32,465 bases of DNA from JABCPE02 sp963530615 (GTDB lineage: Bacteria > Bacteroidota > Bacteroidia > Flavobacteriales > Weeksellaceae): contig CAUSDX010000015.1 in the NCBI GenBank assembly GCA_963530615.1, forward strand, positions 1 to 32,465, written 5' to 3'. A program made the translations under genes and the position numbers. Positions within the stretch are counted from its first letter, which is position 1. Each line of letters starts with the position of its first letter. Under the pieces are notes generated by a model. It worked only from the letters and a program-made list of their open reading frames with translations. It had not been told where the DNA came from and ran no database searches. This document shows positions 32,154 to 32,465 of this stretch, in pieces.

Positions 32154-32465
32154 TTTTCCATACATTTAAGATAATCTCACTTTTTTACTTTTGGTTATAC
32201 CCTTTATATTATATCAAATTCTTTGAATATTACAATATATAAGTATAGTTAGAAAAATATATAAACAATAATGTTATCTTACAAATGTGTATGTAAAAAT
32301 TATATAAAGCAACTTTTTATCTCTTTCCTTCAGCCCCTAAGGGAAGATTGTGATTAATAATAGGTGTCTTGTAGTAATTTTTTTTTCTATTGACAATCAG
32401 TTATTTGTTGTTTCATGGGCAATAAAATTGCAAAAACATTTTGTGGTTAATATTAGAAGTATTAT
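32154..32465. other. Intergenic region with no gene found, reaching the window edge
   Basis: I see no convincing reading frame in either strand across these 312 AT-rich bases. The only structure is a short hairpin at 32323-32346. No clean TTG/TAnnTTTG promoter pair is visible, so what lies downstream cannot be predicted. Confidence 0.6.
32323..32346. repeat. Short inverted repeat (CTTTCCTT / AAGGGAAG)
   Basis: An 8-bp stem (32323-32330 with 32339-32346, one G-T pair) surrounds loop CAGCCCCT. It is GC-richer than its surroundings. It resembles short CCCCTAAGGG-type intergenic repeats that I associate with flavobacterial genomes, but only one copy is in this window. It might also be the terminator of the glycosyltransferase operon, although it lacks a T tract. 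Confidence 0.3.

Noticed and set aside
1..32465. CRISPR array, transposase or prophage
   Set aside because: No regularly spaced repeats, no transposase or integrase reading frames, and no phage-structural proteins were found. The gene content is chromosomal core and envelope functions.
32377..32465. Possible CRISPR-type or tracrRNA-like sequence at the right edge
   Set aside because: No repeat of any part occurs in the window and the edge cuts it off, so nothing supports this.

Overview
The window reads as an AT-rich chromosome segment from a flavobacterium (Bacteroidota, class Flavobacteriia, probably the Chryseobacterium/Riemerella/Weeksellaceae side). The evidence is an ExbB-ExbD-ExbD-TonB operon, two plug-and-barrel outer-membrane receptors without an N-terminal carboxypeptidase-like domain, bacillithiol deacetylase BshB1, a long (325-residue) NusB followed by a DUF1573 lipoprotein and YajC, and several promoters of the Bacteroidota type (TTG, 19-22 bases, TAnnTTTG). 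Genus and species cannot be fixed from the sequence alone.

Layout: positions 1-2826 are the end of a surface-polysaccharide locus with three glycosyltransferase-type genes, the third converging on the second. A TonB-dependent receptor gene (2974-5123) follows, split by a one-base frameshift. Next, on the minus strand, come fumarase, tRNA-His, and a small operon (66-residue membrane protein, PstS-like lipoprotein, BshB1). The TonB energy-transduction operon (8618-11588), a leuS operon led by a small SRA/YDG-like protein, and an N-acetylglucosamine-kinase-like gene with a short malic enzyme are also on the minus strand. From 17575 the plus strand carries GtrA, a PlsC-type acyltransferase, a sugar MFS transporter and an AcpH-like gene. 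It continues with nusB-DUF1573-yajC, a membrane-protein/winged-helix pair, and an intact outer-membrane receptor. A small porin-like protein, an MscS channel and a Prc/CtpA protease lie on the minus strand (25847-29394). The window closes with surE, an LpxL-type acyltransferase and a family-2 glycosyltransferase on the plus strand, then about 310 bases in which I see no gene.

Much of the gene content serves the envelope: TonB/ExbBD can energise the two receptors, the LpxL-like, PlsC-like, GtrA and glycosyltransferase proteins build lipids and surface glycans, and Prc and MscS maintain the envelope. The rest is central metabolism and translation (fumarase, malic enzyme, LeuRS, tRNA-His, NusB, SurE).

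I found no CRISPR array, insertion sequence, prophage or obvious defence island. The items most worth a second look are the orphan SRA-like protein in front of leuS, the frameshifted receptor, the PstS-like lipoprotein and small membrane protein beside the TonB operon, the malic enzyme without its usual phosphotransacetylase half, and the fumC promoter embedded in the tRNA-His terminator.
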